Numbered from the stretch's first letter, positions 8,846-19,520 are shown. The stretch is 64,000 bases of DNA from an uncultured Gammaproteobacteria bacterium (GCA_947258975.1 CAMYKK010000002.1:108796-172795), one strand, 5' to 3'. The notes: generated from the letters alone by a model not told the origin. Numbers and translations are program-made.

Positions 8846-9664
8846 ATGAATAGCCGGCGACAAACCCTGGCAATAGCCACAATCTTGTTCAGCACGACCG
8901 TCTGTGCTGACACTACAATCGAGTTCTCGGTCGGTGAAGCGGGGTCAGCGCAAACCCGACCGCAAATTGCGTACATCAAGGACGGAGCCTTATTTGTTAA
9001 GGGCGCCGGCGGTGATCCGCAGATAGATTTGTTATTCAAACGCGAACGCTCGTCGATAACGATAATCAATCACGGTGAGCGGAGTTACATGAACTTCGAC
9101 GAACAAAAAATCAGCGAGCTAAGCGATCGTGCGCAGGGGATGATGTCGATGGTGCAGAAACAGTTGGCTGACAATCTCGCCAATCTGCCGCCGGACCAAG
9201 CTGCGCGCATGAAGGAGATGATGGGTAACTTTGGAGTGCCGGCGGGCGGTGCACCCCCTCCGCCAAAGAAAGAACTGATCAAGCGGGGCTTCATGACCAT
9301 TAACAACATGAAGTGCCAACAGATTGACTTGCTTAGCAACAGTCAAAAAGTCGCCCAGCTATGTGTGGCTGATCCTTCGGAATTGAATCTGCCGGGAGAT
9401 GACTACCAAACAATCAAGGCAATGCAGGCGTTTGGAGAGCGGTTATCACAAAAGGCCAGTAAAATCAGTGGACAGTTCGCTGGTTCAGTACCCGACTTCA
9501 GCGGCATCCAGATCGAAGGTCTGCCGGTGGAAATGAAGAGCTTTTCTGATCCAGTGTCATCGGTGATGACCGTCACCAAGGTCGTAGGCGGCGTCGGCAA
9601 CGCCGCTATGGCGGTACCCGATGGTTATAACCCCCGCCAACTTCCGTCGCTGCCGGCAATGTGA
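8846..9664 (+). CDS. Secreted protein of unknown function (DUF4412-like)
   Basis: A 272-residue protein with a short signal peptide (MNSRRQTLAIATILFSTTVCA). The body has beta-strand patterns such as YIKDGALFVKGAGG and SSITIINHGERSYMNFDEQK, reminiscent of DUF4412-type periplasmic proteins. A methionine-rich helical stretch (QGMMSMVQKQLADN, then PPDQAARMKEMMGNFG) and a proline-rich patch (GAPPPPKK) follow. The start is the ATG at 8846, five bases after AAGGAG; the GTG two codons earlier is too close to that site. I cannot assign a role. It follows the YyaL-type gene by about 40 bases on the same strand and may share its transcript. Confidence 0.75.
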   Translation: MNSRRQTLAIATILFSTTVCADTTIEFSVGEAGSAQTRPQIAYIKDGALFVKGAGGDPQIDLLFKRERSSITIINHGERSYMNFDEQKISELSDRAQGMMSMVQKQLADNLANLPPDQAARMKEMMGNFGVPAGGAPPPPKKELIKRGFMTINNMKCQQIDLLSNSQKVAQLCVADPSELNLPGDDYQTIKAMQAFGERLSQKASKISGQFAGSVPDFSGIQIEGLPVEMKSFSDPVSSVMTVTKVVGGVGNAAMAVPDGYNPRQLPSLPAM

Positions 9665-9743
9665 GCGGGAAAATTGGATCGCATCGCATGCGTTGATTAC
9701 CGGCGACGGGGGATGACAGGCTCGTAGTCCAGGCCGGGGTTGC

Positions 9744-11306
9744 TCATGCGACGACTTCGCTGACCCCGCCACGCCGGGGATCCCCCTCCCCCCATAACTG
9801 TCCGCTGCTGTCACGCATCACGGTGTGAGTGCCACCGAAGAATAAATTGCGATCATCGAACACGCGATGCTGCGGAAACTCGGCGGTTAGTTGTGAGACC
9901 ACCCTGGGATCCAGACCGCCTTCGATGTTCAAGACATCGCCCTCGATATGAATTCGCGGATGACACACTGCGGCAACCAGGTCCATGTCGTAATCGATCA
10001 GGTTGATCAACAACTGCAATAATGCGGTGCGAATACGATTCGAGCCCCCCGATCCGGTAGCGACGATATGACCACTGGGAAACAACGCGATAGTTGGCGC
10101 CATCATAGAGCTCATGCGTTGGCAGGGTTGCCACAGATGGAATCCCGCAGGATTTACATCCTCCTCACCCAGCATGTTGTTCAGCATAACCCCGGAACCG
10201 GGGATTATGGTGCCGCAACCCTCACCGTTGGATATCGTCATCGTGGCGACGTTCCCCGCGCCGTCAATCACGCTGATTTGGGTTGTGCCGCGAAACGCGC
10301 GACGGTGATTGAGAACCTGGGTCCTGTAGGAATCGATGAATGATGCGCTGAGCAATCCCCGCGCGGCGGATTCGTTGAACTCGACGCCCGCGGTTTCCAT
10401 ACACGCGATCCTCGCGAACGAGGTCTGCAGCATCACCTCGGCCAACAGTCGCAGATAGGTGTAGCCACCTGCCGCGAGCTCGCCGATACCCACGTCCATC
10501 AGCAAGCGAAGCCCAAAATCGATCAATGAACCCCCGGCACTGGGGGGCGGATTGAGCAAAAGATGCGCTTCCTTATAGCGGGTCGGTAGTGGTTTTCGCA
10601 GTTCGACGCGATAGGTCTCGAAATCCTGGCGGGTCAGATGGCCGCCCCCGGCGGCGCACATCCGGGCTGCGCATTGTGCGATCTCACCACGATAAAACAA
10701 GTCATCCCCCTCGATGGCCAACATCTCCATGGTATCGGCGAGATCTCGAAACTTTAATGTCTCTCCCTCGGTCGCAATATGAGCCGCAAGCTCGCGACTT
10801 TCGAACCATGACTTGGCAGAGGGAGTCATGTAGATCGGTTGCACCAGGGTGAAGATATAGGCTTGAAACGCGTTCACCGTGATTCCTTCACGAGCCGCCT
10901 CCACCGCCGGCTGCACGAGCTCCCGCATCGGTAGACTGCCCAATTGCCGATGGACGTCGAACATGCCGCGCACACAACCGGGCACCGCGCATGCACCCAG
11001 CCCCACGTGAAACTCCTGCTGCGCACTGCCAAAGTCGACGACTACTGGGAAAAAATCGAGCTCTGATAGCGATCTCTGGATGCCGGGAGTCTGTGTGAAA
11101 AAATCGAATACCTTGGCGACACCGCGGGTGTTGCGGGCAAGCGCGAACCCGCCGCCGCCAAGAGAGGCCAGTACCGGCTCCACCACGCAGGCCATAAAAA
11201 ATGCGGCGATGGCGGCGTCGAAGGCGTTACCGCCCGCACGCAGCATCGCCGTGGCGGCCCCCACGGTACGGGGATGTCCGGCCGCAACCACGCCTTTTGC
11301 AGCCAT
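9744..11306 (-). CDS. Gamma-glutamyltransferase family protein
   Basis: A member of the N-terminal nucleophile hydrolase family that cleaves and transfers gamma-glutamyl groups (for example from glutathione). The 520-residue precursor has the start typical of the family (GVVAAGHPRTVGAATAMLRAGGNAFDAA) and the self-cleavage site in GTTQISVIDGAGNVATMT, where the second threonine should become the new N-terminus of the small subunit. Later blocks SGVMLNNMLGEEDVNP and GSGGSNRIRTALLQL are intact. The start at 11306 was preferred because upstream codons add no similarity. No signal peptide is seen, so this looks like a cytoplasmic variant. It is divergent from the IDH-CBS gene. Confidence 0.9.
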   Translation of the reverse strand: MAAKGVVAAGHPRTVGAATAMLRAGGNAFDAAIAAFFMACVVEPVLASLGGGGFALARNTRGVAKVFDFFTQTPGIQRSLSELDFFPVVVDFGSAQQEFHVGLGACAVPGCVRGMFDVHRQLGSLPMRELVQPAVEAAREGITVNAFQAYIFTLVQPIYMTPSAKSWFESRELAAHIATEGETLKFRDLADTMEMLAIEGDDLFYRGEIAQCAARMCAAGGGHLTRQDFETYRVELRKPLPTRYKEAHLLLNPPPSAGGSLIDFGLRLLMDVGIGELAAGGYTYLRLLAEVMLQTSFARIACMETAGVEFNESAARGLLSASFIDSYRTQVLNHRRAFRGTTQISVIDGAGNVATMTISNGEGCGTIIPGSGVMLNNMLGEEDVNPAGFHLWQPCQRMSSMMAPTIALFPSGHIVATGSGGSNRIRTALLQLLINLIDYDMDLVAAVCHPRIHIEGDVLNIEGGLDPRVVSQLTAEFPQHRVFDDRNLFFGGTHTVMRDSSGQLWGEGDPRRGGVSEVVA

Positions 11307-11344
11307 CGTTAGTCTCTCGGTAAATAAATCATATCTAAAGAGCG

Positions 11345-11372
11345 TTCTTATGCGCAGATTAATCGATATAAT
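11345..11372 (+). promoter_or_regulatory. Candidate promoter of the IDH-CBS gene
   Basis: A perfect TATAAT (11367-11372) lies about 60 bases upstream of the start codon at 11432. A weak -35 match, TTCTTA (11345-11350), sits 16 bases before it. It lies between the two divergent genes and reads towards IDH-CBS. Confidence 0.45.
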
Positions 11373-11431
11373 AGGGGGTCTTCTTGCTTTCACAACCCTA
11401 TCCAACAATCAGGCATAAAGAAAAGTCAACA

Positions 11432-13198
11432 ATGGCATATCAACATATCAAGATTCCAGATTCTGGCGAAAGAATCACCATCAAGAACGGCAAACTCCAT
11501 GTACCAGACCAGGCAATTGTGGGTTATGTAGAGGGGGATGGCATCGGCCCCGACATCACCAATGCCAGCCTCAGAGTGTGGGATGCCGCGGTCGAGAAGG
11601 CGTATGCAGGCAAGCGCAAGATTCACTGGTGCGAAATGTATTTAGGCGAAAAGGCCGCTGCCCTTTATGACGGAGATTATTTTCCCAACGAGACACTCGA
11701 TGCGATACGCGACGTAGTAGTGGCAATAAAAGGCCCGCTGACAACGCCGGTAGGCGGTGGTTTTCGCTCGCTCAATGTGTCACTTCGCCAGGAACTGGAT
11801 CTGTATGCGTGCGTGCGTCCAGTTCGCTACTATCAAAGCGTACCCTCGCCCATGAAGGCGCCTGAGCAGGTCGATGTGGTCATCTTTCGCGAAAACACCG
11901 AGGACGTCTATGCCGGCATCGAATACCAAAGTGGGAGCGAAGAAAACGAAAGACTGGCCAAGTTCCTGCGTGAAGAGATGGGGGCACAGTTTTTCGAACA
12001 AGCGGGGCTGGGCGTTAAACCGATCAGTCCATTTGGTTCAAAGCGCCTGATCCGCAAGGCACTCCAGTATGCGATCGACAACCACCGCGAGAGCGTGACC
12101 TTGGTACACAAAGGAAACATCATGAAATTCACGGAAGGGGCTTTTCGCAATTGGGGGTATGAATTGGTAAAGGAGGAGTTCGCTGACGAAGTCATTACGG
12201 AGGAGGAATTATACAATATCCATGGGGGTAAACGTCCTCTAGACAAGGTCGTCATCAAGGACCGGATCGCCGATATCATTTTTCAGCTTCTGCAACTGCG
12301 GCCAGCGGAGTTTGACGTGCTCGCGACCATGAACCTCAACGGAGACTACCTGTCCGACGCGGTGGCGGCCGAAGTGGGCGGCGTAGGCATCGCGCCGGGC
12401 GCCAACATCGGGGATGATGCGGCGGTGTTTGAGGCCACCCATGGCACCGCACCCAAATACTCCAACCAAAATAAGGTCAATCCCAGCTCATTATTATTGT
12501 CAGGGGTGATGATGCTCGAGTACATGGGTTGGAAAGAAGCTGCGGACCTAATCAATGCCGCTTATCCCAAGGTAATCGGGGACAAGTTCGTCACCTACGA
12601 TTTCGCCAGACAAATGGATGGAGCTCATACGGTGTCGACGAGCACCTTCGCCGATGCCCTGATCGCGAAAATCACCGGCGACGCCGAGGACCTTGCCCGC
12701 TTCGAACGGGAACGCCGTGAGGCCCTGGAGGCGGAACGCAAGGCCCGCGAAGAGAGGCGTATCGCCAATCCTCTGGAAGCCATGAAGGAGTCCGGACGCC
12801 ATCCGAGCACTGCCGCCGGTGTTATGTCACCGGTAATCAGCGTGCCCTCCGATACCAGCGTCGAAGATGCCATGCACAAGATGCGTGAGGCGGACATCAG
12901 CTATGTATTGGTCCAGCCCAATAACGCCGGCGAATGGGGCATTATGACCAAACGCGATGTTGTCACGAAAATTGTGGGTCGTGAGCAGTCTACGACTAAG
13001 GTGAAAGTGGACAAAATTACCAGCCGGCCGTTGTTGACGGTGCCTGCCGACGCAAACTTGAGGACGGTGTCGTCGATAATGTCGCAGCACAATATCCGGC
13101 GCGTGGTAGTCGAGGCAAAACAGATGCCGGTCGGAGTCGTGTCGGACACCGATTTGTTTGAGATCGTCGAGGAGTTCGGCTGGGGACTAGAGGAATAA
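11432..13198 (+). CDS. icd: NADP-isocitrate dehydrogenase fused to a CBS pair
   Basis: Residues 1 to about 418 are a complete bacterial-type isocitrate dehydrogenase, which oxidises isocitrate to 2-oxoglutarate in the TCA cycle. [20 protein letters not shown] carries the substrate-contact serine and arginines, [17 protein letters not shown] the coenzyme loop, and [13 protein letters not shown] the tyrosine and arginine that favour NADP. A charged helical linker (about 419-454, rich in E, R and K) joins it to two CBS motifs at about 455-588 ([19 protein letters not shown] and [18 protein letters not shown]). CBS pairs usually bind adenine nucleotides, so allosteric control by energy state is a reasonable inference. 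The frame is continuous, with no sign of sequencing error at the junction. The start at 11432 gives the normal N-terminus. Confidence 0.93.
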   Translation: MAYQHIKIPDSGERITIKNGKLHVPDQAIVGYVEGDGIGPDITNASLRVWDAAVEKAYAGKRKIHWCEMYLGEKAAALYDGDYFPNETLDAIRDVVVAIKGPLTTPVGGGFRSLNVSLRQELDLYACVRPVRYYQSVPSPMKAPEQVDVVIFRENTEDVYAGIEYQSGSEENERLAKFLREEMGAQFFEQAGLGVKPISPFGSKRLIRKALQYAIDNHRESVTLVHKGNIMKFTEGAFRNWGYELVKEEFADEVITEEELYNIHGGKRPLDKVVIKDRIADIIFQLLQLRPAEFDVLATMNLNGDYLSDAVAAEVGGVGIAPGANIGDDAAVFEATHGTAPKYSNQNKVNPSSLLLSGVMMLEYMGWKEAADLINAAYPKVIGDKFVTYDFARQMDGAHTVSTSTFADALIAKITGDAEDLARFERERREALEAERKAREERRIANPLEAMKESGRHPSTAAGVMSPVISVPSDTSVEDAMHKMREADISYVLVQPNNAGEWGIMTKRDVVTKIVGREQSTTKVKVDKITSRPLLTVPADANLRTVSSIMSQHNIRRVVVEAKQMPVGVVSDTDLFEIVEEFGWGLEE

Positions 13199-13205
13199 GC
13201 CCAAA

Positions 13206-14147
13206 TTACGGATTAGGGACATAGCGTTTCCCGTTCCGTACGTGATTCTGTTTGGATGTGCGTGGGTCATCCCAGGCAATGCCCTCGTCGGGAATGTCCT
13301 GGCGTGTGCTGTGGAGGGCCATAGCGCCCGCTCCCGCCACCATCACGGCGCCCGCTATCGCCACCAGATCCCACAGTTCGCCCCAGAATAGCCAGCCGAG
13401 GAAGGCACCGAAGATGACCGAGGAATAGGTAAAGATCCCCACCCGGGACGCGGGCGCGGAGGCATAACCGCGGGTCATGCACAACTGCGCGAGCGTTGCC
13501 AGCGGTCCGATAGTCAGTAATAAACCCCATTGTCCGGGGGTGGGTGTCTGCCACCCCCAAAGTAGCGGTACCGCGGAGACGGCAGCGGCTATCCCCGCAA
13601 AATAGAAGACGATCCGCACTACGGGCTCGGTACTCGACAAACGCCTGATTGCCACCTTCGCCAGTGCCGCCATCGCGCTGCCGGCCAAGGCGACCAACAT
13701 GACCAGGTTGAGATCGAGGGTAGGTCTGATAATCAGGAACACGCCAGCGGAACCTACCAGCAGGGCAAAACGGACCAACCGGGAAAGCCGCTCTTGCAGC
13801 CAGAGGAACGCTACTACCGGTATCAATATCGGGGTCGTCAATTTCAGCAGCATCGCATCCGCAAGCTTGATATGAGCGATGGTATAGAAAAAACAATACA
13901 TCGCCACCACCCCCGCCAAACCACGTACGAGGTGTAGATGAAATACCCGCGTCTTTAGGCCGGGCACGCCGGCACGCATGAGCAGAGGGATCAACGCCAA
14001 CAACCCGAACAGGTTACGGAAGAACACGATCATCTCATTTGACAGCCCGTCGGCCACGAATTTGATGATCGCCCCCATTGCGGCAATCAGGAATTCGGAC
14101 GCAATAATGAACAGCGCGCCACGCGCGATACTTTGCGAATAGACCAA
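13206..14147 (-). CDS. DMT superfamily transporter (EamA domains)
   Basis: A 313-residue inner-membrane protein with about ten hydrophobic helices arranged as two EamA repeats. The first begins ARGALFIIASEFLIAAMGAIIKF and the second near LVALAGSAMAALAKVAI. Family hallmarks include FFRNLFGLLALIPLL and a glutamate in LWLQERLS at the end of the first repeat. The C-terminal 35 residues are hydrophilic and probably cytoplasmic. EamA carriers export amino acids, nucleotides or other metabolites; the substrate cannot be told from sequence. Its end lies 7 bases from the end of the convergent IDH-CBS gene. Confidence 0.88.
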   Translation of the reverse strand: MVYSQSIARGALFIIASEFLIAAMGAIIKFVADGLSNEMIVFFRNLFGLLALIPLLMRAGVPGLKTRVFHLHLVRGLAGVVAMYCFFYTIAHIKLADAMLLKLTTPILIPVVAFLWLQERLSRLVRFALLVGSAGVFLIIRPTLDLNLVMLVALAGSAMAALAKVAIRRLSSTEPVVRIVFYFAGIAAAVSAVPLLWGWQTPTPGQWGLLLTIGPLATLAQLCMTRGYASAPASRVGIFTYSSVIFGAFLGWLFWGELWDLVAIAGAVMVAGAGAMALHSTRQDIPDEGIAWDDPRTSKQNHVRNGKRYVPNP

Positions 14148-14246
14148 CAGGCAGCGCCTTGAAGCGAAGAATGGGGGCCGAATGTTACACCAGGTTACAG
14201 ATCACCCCTATTTCCCCATCGCTACGGGATGAGCTGATATTCCGGG

Positions 14247-16289
14247 CTAGTCGCTTTCCTTGTTCTGATACTTGCTCACCATTTCCTTTTGAATGGTGGC
14301 CGGAGTCTGTTCGTAATGGCTGATTTCCATGGTAAATGAACCTTCGCCACCGGTCATCGATTTCAAGCGCGATTGGTAATCGCTCAACTCCGCCAACGGT
14401 ACTTGCCCTTTGACGGTGACCATGCCGCCGGACACAACGTCAGTGTTGGAAACCCGCCCTCGTCGCGAGGACAGATCACCGGTGATATCACCCATATGAT
14501 CATTCGCGATTGTGATCTCGAGGTTGACGATCGGCTCCAGCACAATCGGCTTGGCTTTCGAAATAGCGTCGATGAAAGCCTTGCGACCTGCGGTGATAAA
14601 CGAGATCTCATTGGAATCCACGGTATGGTATTTGCCGTCGTACACCGTGACCCTGATGTCTTGAACCGGGAAACCGGCGATGGCGCCGGAGCCCAGTAAC
14701 TGCCGCACGCCTTTCTCGACCGAGGGTATATAACCCGAGGGAATCACACCACCCACTACCTTATTCACGAACTCAAAGCCGCTCCCACGGTCCAGGGGTT
14801 CCACATTCAAGTACACTTCCCCAAACTGACCCGCGCCACCGGTTTGCTTCTTGTGCCGGTGATGCCCCTCCGCCTTCTTGGTGATCGTCTCACGATACGG
14901 CACCGTTGGCGGCTTGGTCTGGACCGACACGTTGTAGAGCTCCTCCATGCGCTCTATGGCGGTACGTAAATGCAAATCGCCCAATCCGCGCAAAACGGTT
15001 TCATTTGCCGCCGAATCGCGTTCAATCTTGATGCAAGGATCTTCCTCCGACAGCTTTTCCAGGGCTTCTGAAAGCTTTTGCTCTTCACCGCGCTTCTCCG
15101 CCAATACCGCAAGTCCGGCCAGGGGCATGGGGAAATTCATCGGTTTAAGATGCACGTCGTCCTCATCGTGGAAGTTATGCAAAATGCCATTAAATCGAAC
15201 GTCCGGCACCTTGGCAATTGCGCAGATGTCACCGGGAATGCCTTGGGGAATCTCATCGTTCTTCTTTCCCTGCAACGCGAACAAATGACCTACCTTGAAT
15301 GCCTTGCGGCCGTCGTTGATAAACAACTCACTATCCTTGTCAACCGTACCCTGATAAATGCGAAAGATACCCAGTTTCCCAACGTACGGATCGAAAGTAA
15401 CTTTGAAAACGTGTGCAAGAATGTGGCTGTCTGGATCCGGCTTCAATTCGATCGATATCTCATCAGAACCATTCAACTTGACGAGTGCCGGCGGGTTTCC
15501 CTCTGTGGGATTGGGCAATAGTTTCGCAACAATATCCAAAAATTCCTTGATCCCGGTTCCGGTTTCCGCCGAGACAAAACAAACAGGGACCAAGTGCCCT
15601 TCGCGCAAGGCCTTTTCAAAGGCGTCGTGCAGCTGCTCGGGGGCAATTTCTCCCTGTTCAAGGTACATCTCCATCAATTCCTCATCCACCTCTACGGTTT
15701 GATCAATCACTGCAGTGTGTGCGTCAGCGACCGACAAGAAATCTGATTCGCCGGAGGGATTAAAGAAACAATCAACCACTTCAGTGGCGCCTTTGGACGG
15801 CAGGTTGATGGCCAGGCACTCCTTTCCGAACGCCTCCTGGATCGACTTGAACACCGCCTCCAAATTGACCTCTTCCGCATCAATTTTGTTGACGACAATC
15901 ATTCGGCACAGACTTTGTTCACTCGCCCAGTCCATGAGCCGCCGGGCCAACATCTCGACCCCATGTTGGGCGTTGATCACGACGGCCATGGTCTCCACCG
16001 CCGGTAACACACTCAAGGTCTGACCAAGAAAATCCGGGTATCCGGGGGTGTCGATGACATTGATGTGCTTAGCGCCGTAATCCAGGTTGACCACAGTCGA
16101 CCGCAGGGAATGTTGGTGTTTTTGTTCCAGTGGGTCGAAGTCAGAGACTGTGGTCCCCCGGGTAACACTTCCTGCGTTATTGATCGCCCCCGCGTGCTTT
16201 AGCAGGGCTTCGGTTAACGAAGTTTTACCCGAGCCGGCGTGACCAACAAGGGCCACATTCCGGATATCTTTGGTGGTATAACCGGACAT
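14247..16289 (-). CDS. Elongation factor G-like GTPase (EF-G2 type)
   Basis: A 680-residue translational GTPase resembling elongation factor G in all domains. Visible elements are the P-loop GHAGSGKTSL near residue 15, the switch DTPGYPDFLGQT, the specificity motif VVNKID and the C-terminal domains (ETITKKAEGHHRHKKQTGGAGQFGEV, then RRGRVSNTDVVSGG). It differs from the main FusA in its opening (SGYTTKDIRNVALVGHAG) and is not in a ribosomal operon, so it is more likely the EF-G2 paralogue, whose role is unclear. The ATG at 16289 is chosen because GGAG lies 8 bases upstream; 18 codons before it show no family character. Confidence 0.9.
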   Translation of the reverse strand: MSGYTTKDIRNVALVGHAGSGKTSLTEALLKHAGAINNAGSVTRGTTVSDFDPLEQKHQHSLRSTVVNLDYGAKHINVIDTPGYPDFLGQTLSVLPAVETMAVVINAQHGVEMLARRLMDWASEQSLCRMIVVNKIDAEEVNLEAVFKSIQEAFGKECLAINLPSKGATEVVDCFFNPSGESDFLSVADAHTAVIDQTVEVDEELMEMYLEQGEIAPEQLHDAFEKALREGHLVPVCFVSAETGTGIKEFLDIVAKLLPNPTEGNPPALVKLNGSDEISIELKPDPDSHILAHVFKVTFDPYVGKLGIFRIYQGTVDKDSELFINDGRKAFKVGHLFALQGKKNDEIPQGIPGDICAIAKVPDVRFNGILHNFHDEDDVHLKPMNFPMPLAGLAVLAEKRGEEQKLSEALEKLSEEDPCIKIERDSAANETVLRGLGDLHLRTAIERMEELYNVSVQTKPPTVPYRETITKKAEGHHRHKKQTGGAGQFGEVYLNVEPLDRGSGFEFVNKVVGGVIPSGYIPSVEKGVRQLLGSGAIAGFPVQDIRVTVYDGKYHTVDSNEISFITAGRKAFIDAISKAKPIVLEPIVNLEITIANDHMGDITGDLSSRRGRVSNTDVVSGGMVTVKGQVPLAELSDYQSRLKSMTGGEGSFTMEISHYEQTPATIQKEMVSKYQNKESD

Positions 16290-16445
16290 AAGCATCTCCA
16301 TCCGTTTCGTTGTCGTCGTGTCGGCTCTATGGCCGCTGCACACGTAGCCTAAACCAAGCGTCCAAGGCTATCAAACCGATTGGATGCGGGAGCACCGTCC
16401 GGGACCCCGCGCCCGGGCGGGTTAATCCCGATCCGTAACCTGGCT

Positions 16446-16829
16446 TTAAGTACCCGCCAACGGCTCCCACAACTCGATCTTATTCCCCTCCGGATCCATG
16501 ACCCACGCGAAAATCCCCTCCGGGTGTTCCTTAGGCCCCGTCACCTCCAGACCTGACTCACGAAGCTCATCGATGAGCTCCCCGAGGTTGTGCACCCGAT
16601 AGTTGATCATGAAGGACGCACTGCTGGGCTTGAAATACTCGGTGTCCCGGGGGAACGGCCCCCAAACGGTATACTCGGATTTTTCCGGATCATCGGGATC
16701 GCGCCACTCGAAAATGGCGCCGGCTTCGTCACTCGCTTCGATACCGAGGTGCGATTCATACCAAGCTTTGAGTCTGTCCGGGTCCCTCGCTTTGAAGAAG
16801 ATCCCCCCAATTCCGGTCACCTTTTTCAT
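16446..16829 (-). CDS. VOC family (glyoxalase-like) protein
   Basis: A 127-residue vicinal-oxygen-chelate domain protein. The N-terminus GIGGIFFKARDPDRLKAWYESHLGI and the C-terminal AWVMDPEGNKIELWEPLAGT are the standard ends of the fold. The final glutamate in KIELWEP is the usual metal ligand, though the N-terminal histidine of glyoxalases is replaced. It may be a small metalloenzyme or a binding protein; substrate unknown. It is a monocistronic gene between the EF-G2 and PfkB-kinase genes. Confidence 0.85.
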   Translation of the reverse strand: MKKVTGIGGIFFKARDPDRLKAWYESHLGIEASDEAGAIFEWRDPDDPEKSEYTVWGPFPRDTEYFKPSSASFMINYRVHNLGELIDELRESGLEVTGPKEHPEGIFAWVMDPEGNKIELWEPLAGT

Positions 16830-16908
16830 GATCTCACCACCGAAGTCTTGTCATATTTAATAGTCGTGAACATAGCAGAGTCGTGTCAATTTGCAATGCC
16901 ACTGTACC

Positions 16909-17844
16909 TCAGAAGGCACTGTAGCCGAAGCTTTCTTGGAAGCGCTCAGCAAATTCATCGCCCGTAAAGCGATGGTTCTGCGTTCCATGCTGTTCAATAT
17001 TTATCGCACCCATCAACGACGCCAGTCTTCCAATATCTTCCCAGTTGTGACCGTTCGTGATTCCGTAAAGCAATCCCGCGCGAAACGCATCGCCACAACC
17101 CGTAGGATCAACAGGATCGGTGACCGGTCCAATGGGTATCTCAATACTCGCACCGTCGGTAAAGATCTCAGAACCTTTAGCGCCCTTGGTGACAATCAGC
17201 GCATCCACTTGGCGTGCAATCTCCTGCAAACTTGCGCCGATACGTTCTTGCAATAACCGGCTTTCGTAGTCGTTGACGGTGACGTAAGTAGCCTGATCAA
17301 TGAACGACTTCAGCTCTTCGACATCGAACATGGGAAGCCCCTGACCCGGATCGAACACAAATGGAATACGCAATTTTGAAAACTGCTCTGCATGCTCAAT
17401 CATCGCTTGCCTGCCATCGGGGGACACGATGCCCAGCTCCACGCCGTCGGCTTCTTCAATACGGTTTTGATGGGCCGCCGACATCGCCCCGGGATGAAAT
17501 GCGGTAATCTGATTGTCATCCATGTCGGTGGTAATGTAGGCTTGGGCCGTGTATGTGTCGTCGATACGTATTACATGATTTTGCGGGATGTCGCACTGAT
17601 TCAACCATTCTGCGTAAGGGCCAAAGTCATGCCCTACCGCGCCCATTGGGAGCGGATCACCGCCCAACAACTTGAGGTTATATGCAATATTCCCGGCACA
17701 TCCCCCGAATTCGCGACGCATCTCCGGAACTACGAAACAAACATTAAGAATATGCACCTGTTCCGGGAGAATGTGATTTTTGAATTGATCCGGAAAAACC
17801 ATGATGTTGTCGTAGGCAAAGGAACCACAAATCAGTATCGCCAT
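16909..17844 (-). CDS. PfkB-family carbohydrate/nucleoside kinase
   Basis: A 311-residue sugar or nucleoside kinase of the ribokinase/PfkB family. The first signature is in EFGGCAGNIAYNLKLLGGDP (about residues 45-64). The ATP and catalytic signature DPVDPTGCGDAFRAGLLYG, near residue 250, contains the catalytic aspartate of DxTGxGD form. The insert and lid residues (ITAFHPGAMSAAHQNRIEE) most resemble bacterial adenosine kinase-like members, so adenosine phosphorylation is a plausible but unproven activity. It lies upstream of the VOC gene on the same strand with an 80-base gap. Confidence 0.86.
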   Translation of the reverse strand: MAILICGSFAYDNIMVFPDQFKNHILPEQVHILNVCFVVPEMRREFGGCAGNIAYNLKLLGGDPLPMGAVGHDFGPYAEWLNQCDIPQNHVIRIDDTYTAQAYITTDMDDNQITAFHPGAMSAAHQNRIEEADGVELGIVSPDGRQAMIEHAEQFSKLRIPFVFDPGQGLPMFDVEELKSFIDQATYVTVNDYESRLLQERIGASLQEIARQVDALIVTKGAKGSEIFTDGASIEIPIGPVTDPVDPTGCGDAFRAGLLYGITNGHNWEDIGRLASLMGAINIEQHGTQNHRFTGDEFAERFQESFGYSAF

Positions 17845-18062
17845 GGCAAAACCTTATCTTCCTAATTCGTAAGTTGCACCAAGGATCCCGGACGACGGCA
17901 AAGCGACTTGCACTACGCGTGGTCGCAGGGTCGGGCGGCTGGACGCCGGCACTGGAATCGCGGCTGAGGGAGAACCCGCCATGGGCGGTACGCCTTGACG
18001 CAATGCGTGGGCTGATTTACGGCGTGTGATAGCGAATTTAACAGGCGACGGATGCAAAGCGG

Positions 18063-19511
18063 TCACTCGTTGTTCCATGCGACGTCCAACTCCCGCGCGG
18101 CCTTGACCTCGTCGAGCCGAGTAACGGGCGTCGTGTGGGGCGCAGACTTCACAAGCTCGGGATCTTGCCTGGCCTCCGCCAGAATTTCCGCCAAGGCATC
18201 GGCGAATCCATCCAGTTCTTGCTTACTCTCGGTTTCGGTAGGTTCGATCAGGAAGCACTCCGGCACCAACAGCGGGAAATACACCGTGGGGGCATGATAT
18301 CCCTTGTCGAGCAAGCGCTTTGCGACATCCATGGCGATGACACCGGTTTGCTCCTTCAAGGTTTTCAGAGTAACGATAAATTCATGAGCCGCTCGTCGTT
18401 GGGGATACGCCATGTCAAATCCACGACTTCGCAATTGCGCCATCAGGTAATTGGCATTCAACGTGGCGAACTCCGCAACCCGAATCATGCCTTCCTTTCC
18501 CAGCAATCGGGCGTAAATGAAGGCTCGCACCAGGACACCGGCATTCCCGGTGTTAGCAGAAAGCCGGCCAATTGTTTGTGGTAAATCCTGCTCCGTTAAC
18601 CAGCGGTATTGACCGCCCTCCTGCGCGACGATCGGGATCGGCAAGAACGGCAACAGGCGATCATTGACACCCACCGGCCCCGCACCTGGCCCTCCTCCAC
18701 CGTGGGGGGTGGAAAAGGTTTTGTGCAGATTCATGTGAATCACGTCAAAACCCATGTCTCCGGGTTTCGCTTTGCCTACGATGGCATTGAGATTCGCACC
18801 GTCGTAATACAACAGCCCGCCAGCCTCGTGGACGATATCGGCAATCTTTTGGATGTGTCTCTCAAATATTCCAAGCGTCGACGGATTTGTCAGCATCAGC
18901 CCGGCTGTCTGCGGTCCAACTGCGGCTCGAAGCGCCTCTACGTCTACGTTACCATCCGCATCGGTAGGTATCTCACGCACCTTGTAACCGCACATGGTTG
19001 CAGTCGCGGGATTGGTACCATGTGCCGCATCAGGCACCAAGATTTCATCACGCCCATGATCATCTCTCGAATCATGATAGGCGCGGATCATCGCCACGCC
19101 AGCGAATTCTCCCTGGGCGCCGGCGAGGGGCGTCAACGAAACGCCCTTCATGCCGGTGACGTCTTTTAGTATTTCCTGCAACTCGTGGAGGCATTGCAAA
19201 AAACCCTGACCGGTGGTCACCGCAGACTGTGGATGACGCATGAGATACTCCGGGAGCATGGCGTACTTGTTACATGCCCTCGGGTTGTATTTCATAGTGC
19301 ATGATCCGAGCGGATAGAAATGCGTGTCAATTGAGAAATTGCGTTGCGACAGGCGCGTGTAGTGACGCACCACCTGGAGTTCGGACACCTCCGGTAGCGA
19401 AGCCTGATCTTCACGAAGAAACTCCTGGGGTATGTCTGTGATCTCCGGCCTCTCCCGCGGCGATTGCGCGGAATTTCTTCGCGTCGGTTGCGACAGTTCA
19501 AAAATAAGCAT
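18063..19511 (-). CDS. gcvPB: Glycine dehydrogenase (decarboxylating) subunit 2
   Basis: The catalytic C-terminal half of a split P-protein (482 residues). It binds PLP and, with GcvPA, decarboxylates glycine and loads the aminomethyl group on GcvH. The PLP lysine is in [20 protein letters not shown], and [14 protein letters not shown] marks the substrate region. It is the last gene of the gcvT-H-PA-tpx-PB unit and starts 9 bases after tpx. A weak GAAGA lies before the ATG. Length matches split-type GcvPB. Confidence 0.95.
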   Translation of the reverse strand: MLIFELSQPTRRNSAQSPRERPEITDIPQEFLREDQASLPEVSELQVVRHYTRLSQRNFSIDTHFYPLGSCTMKYNPRACNKYAMLPEYLMRHPQSAVTTGQGFLQCLHELQEILKDVTGMKGVSLTPLAGAQGEFAGVAMIRAYHDSRDDHGRDEILVPDAAHGTNPATATMCGYKVREIPTDADGNVDVEALRAAVGPQTAGLMLTNPSTLGIFERHIQKIADIVHEAGGLLYYDGANLNAIVGKAKPGDMGFDVIHMNLHKTFSTPHGGGGPGAGPVGVNDRLLPFLPIPIVAQEGGQYRWLTEQDLPQTIGRLSANTGNAGVLVRAFIYARLLGKEGMIRVAEFATLNANYLMAQLRSRGFDMAYPQRRAAHEFIVTLKTLKEQTGVIAMDVAKRLLDKGYHAPTVYFPLLVPECFLIEPTETESKQELDGFADALAEILAEARQDPELVKSAPHTTPVTRLDEVKAARELDVAWNNE

Positions 19512-19520
19512 ATATCTTCA

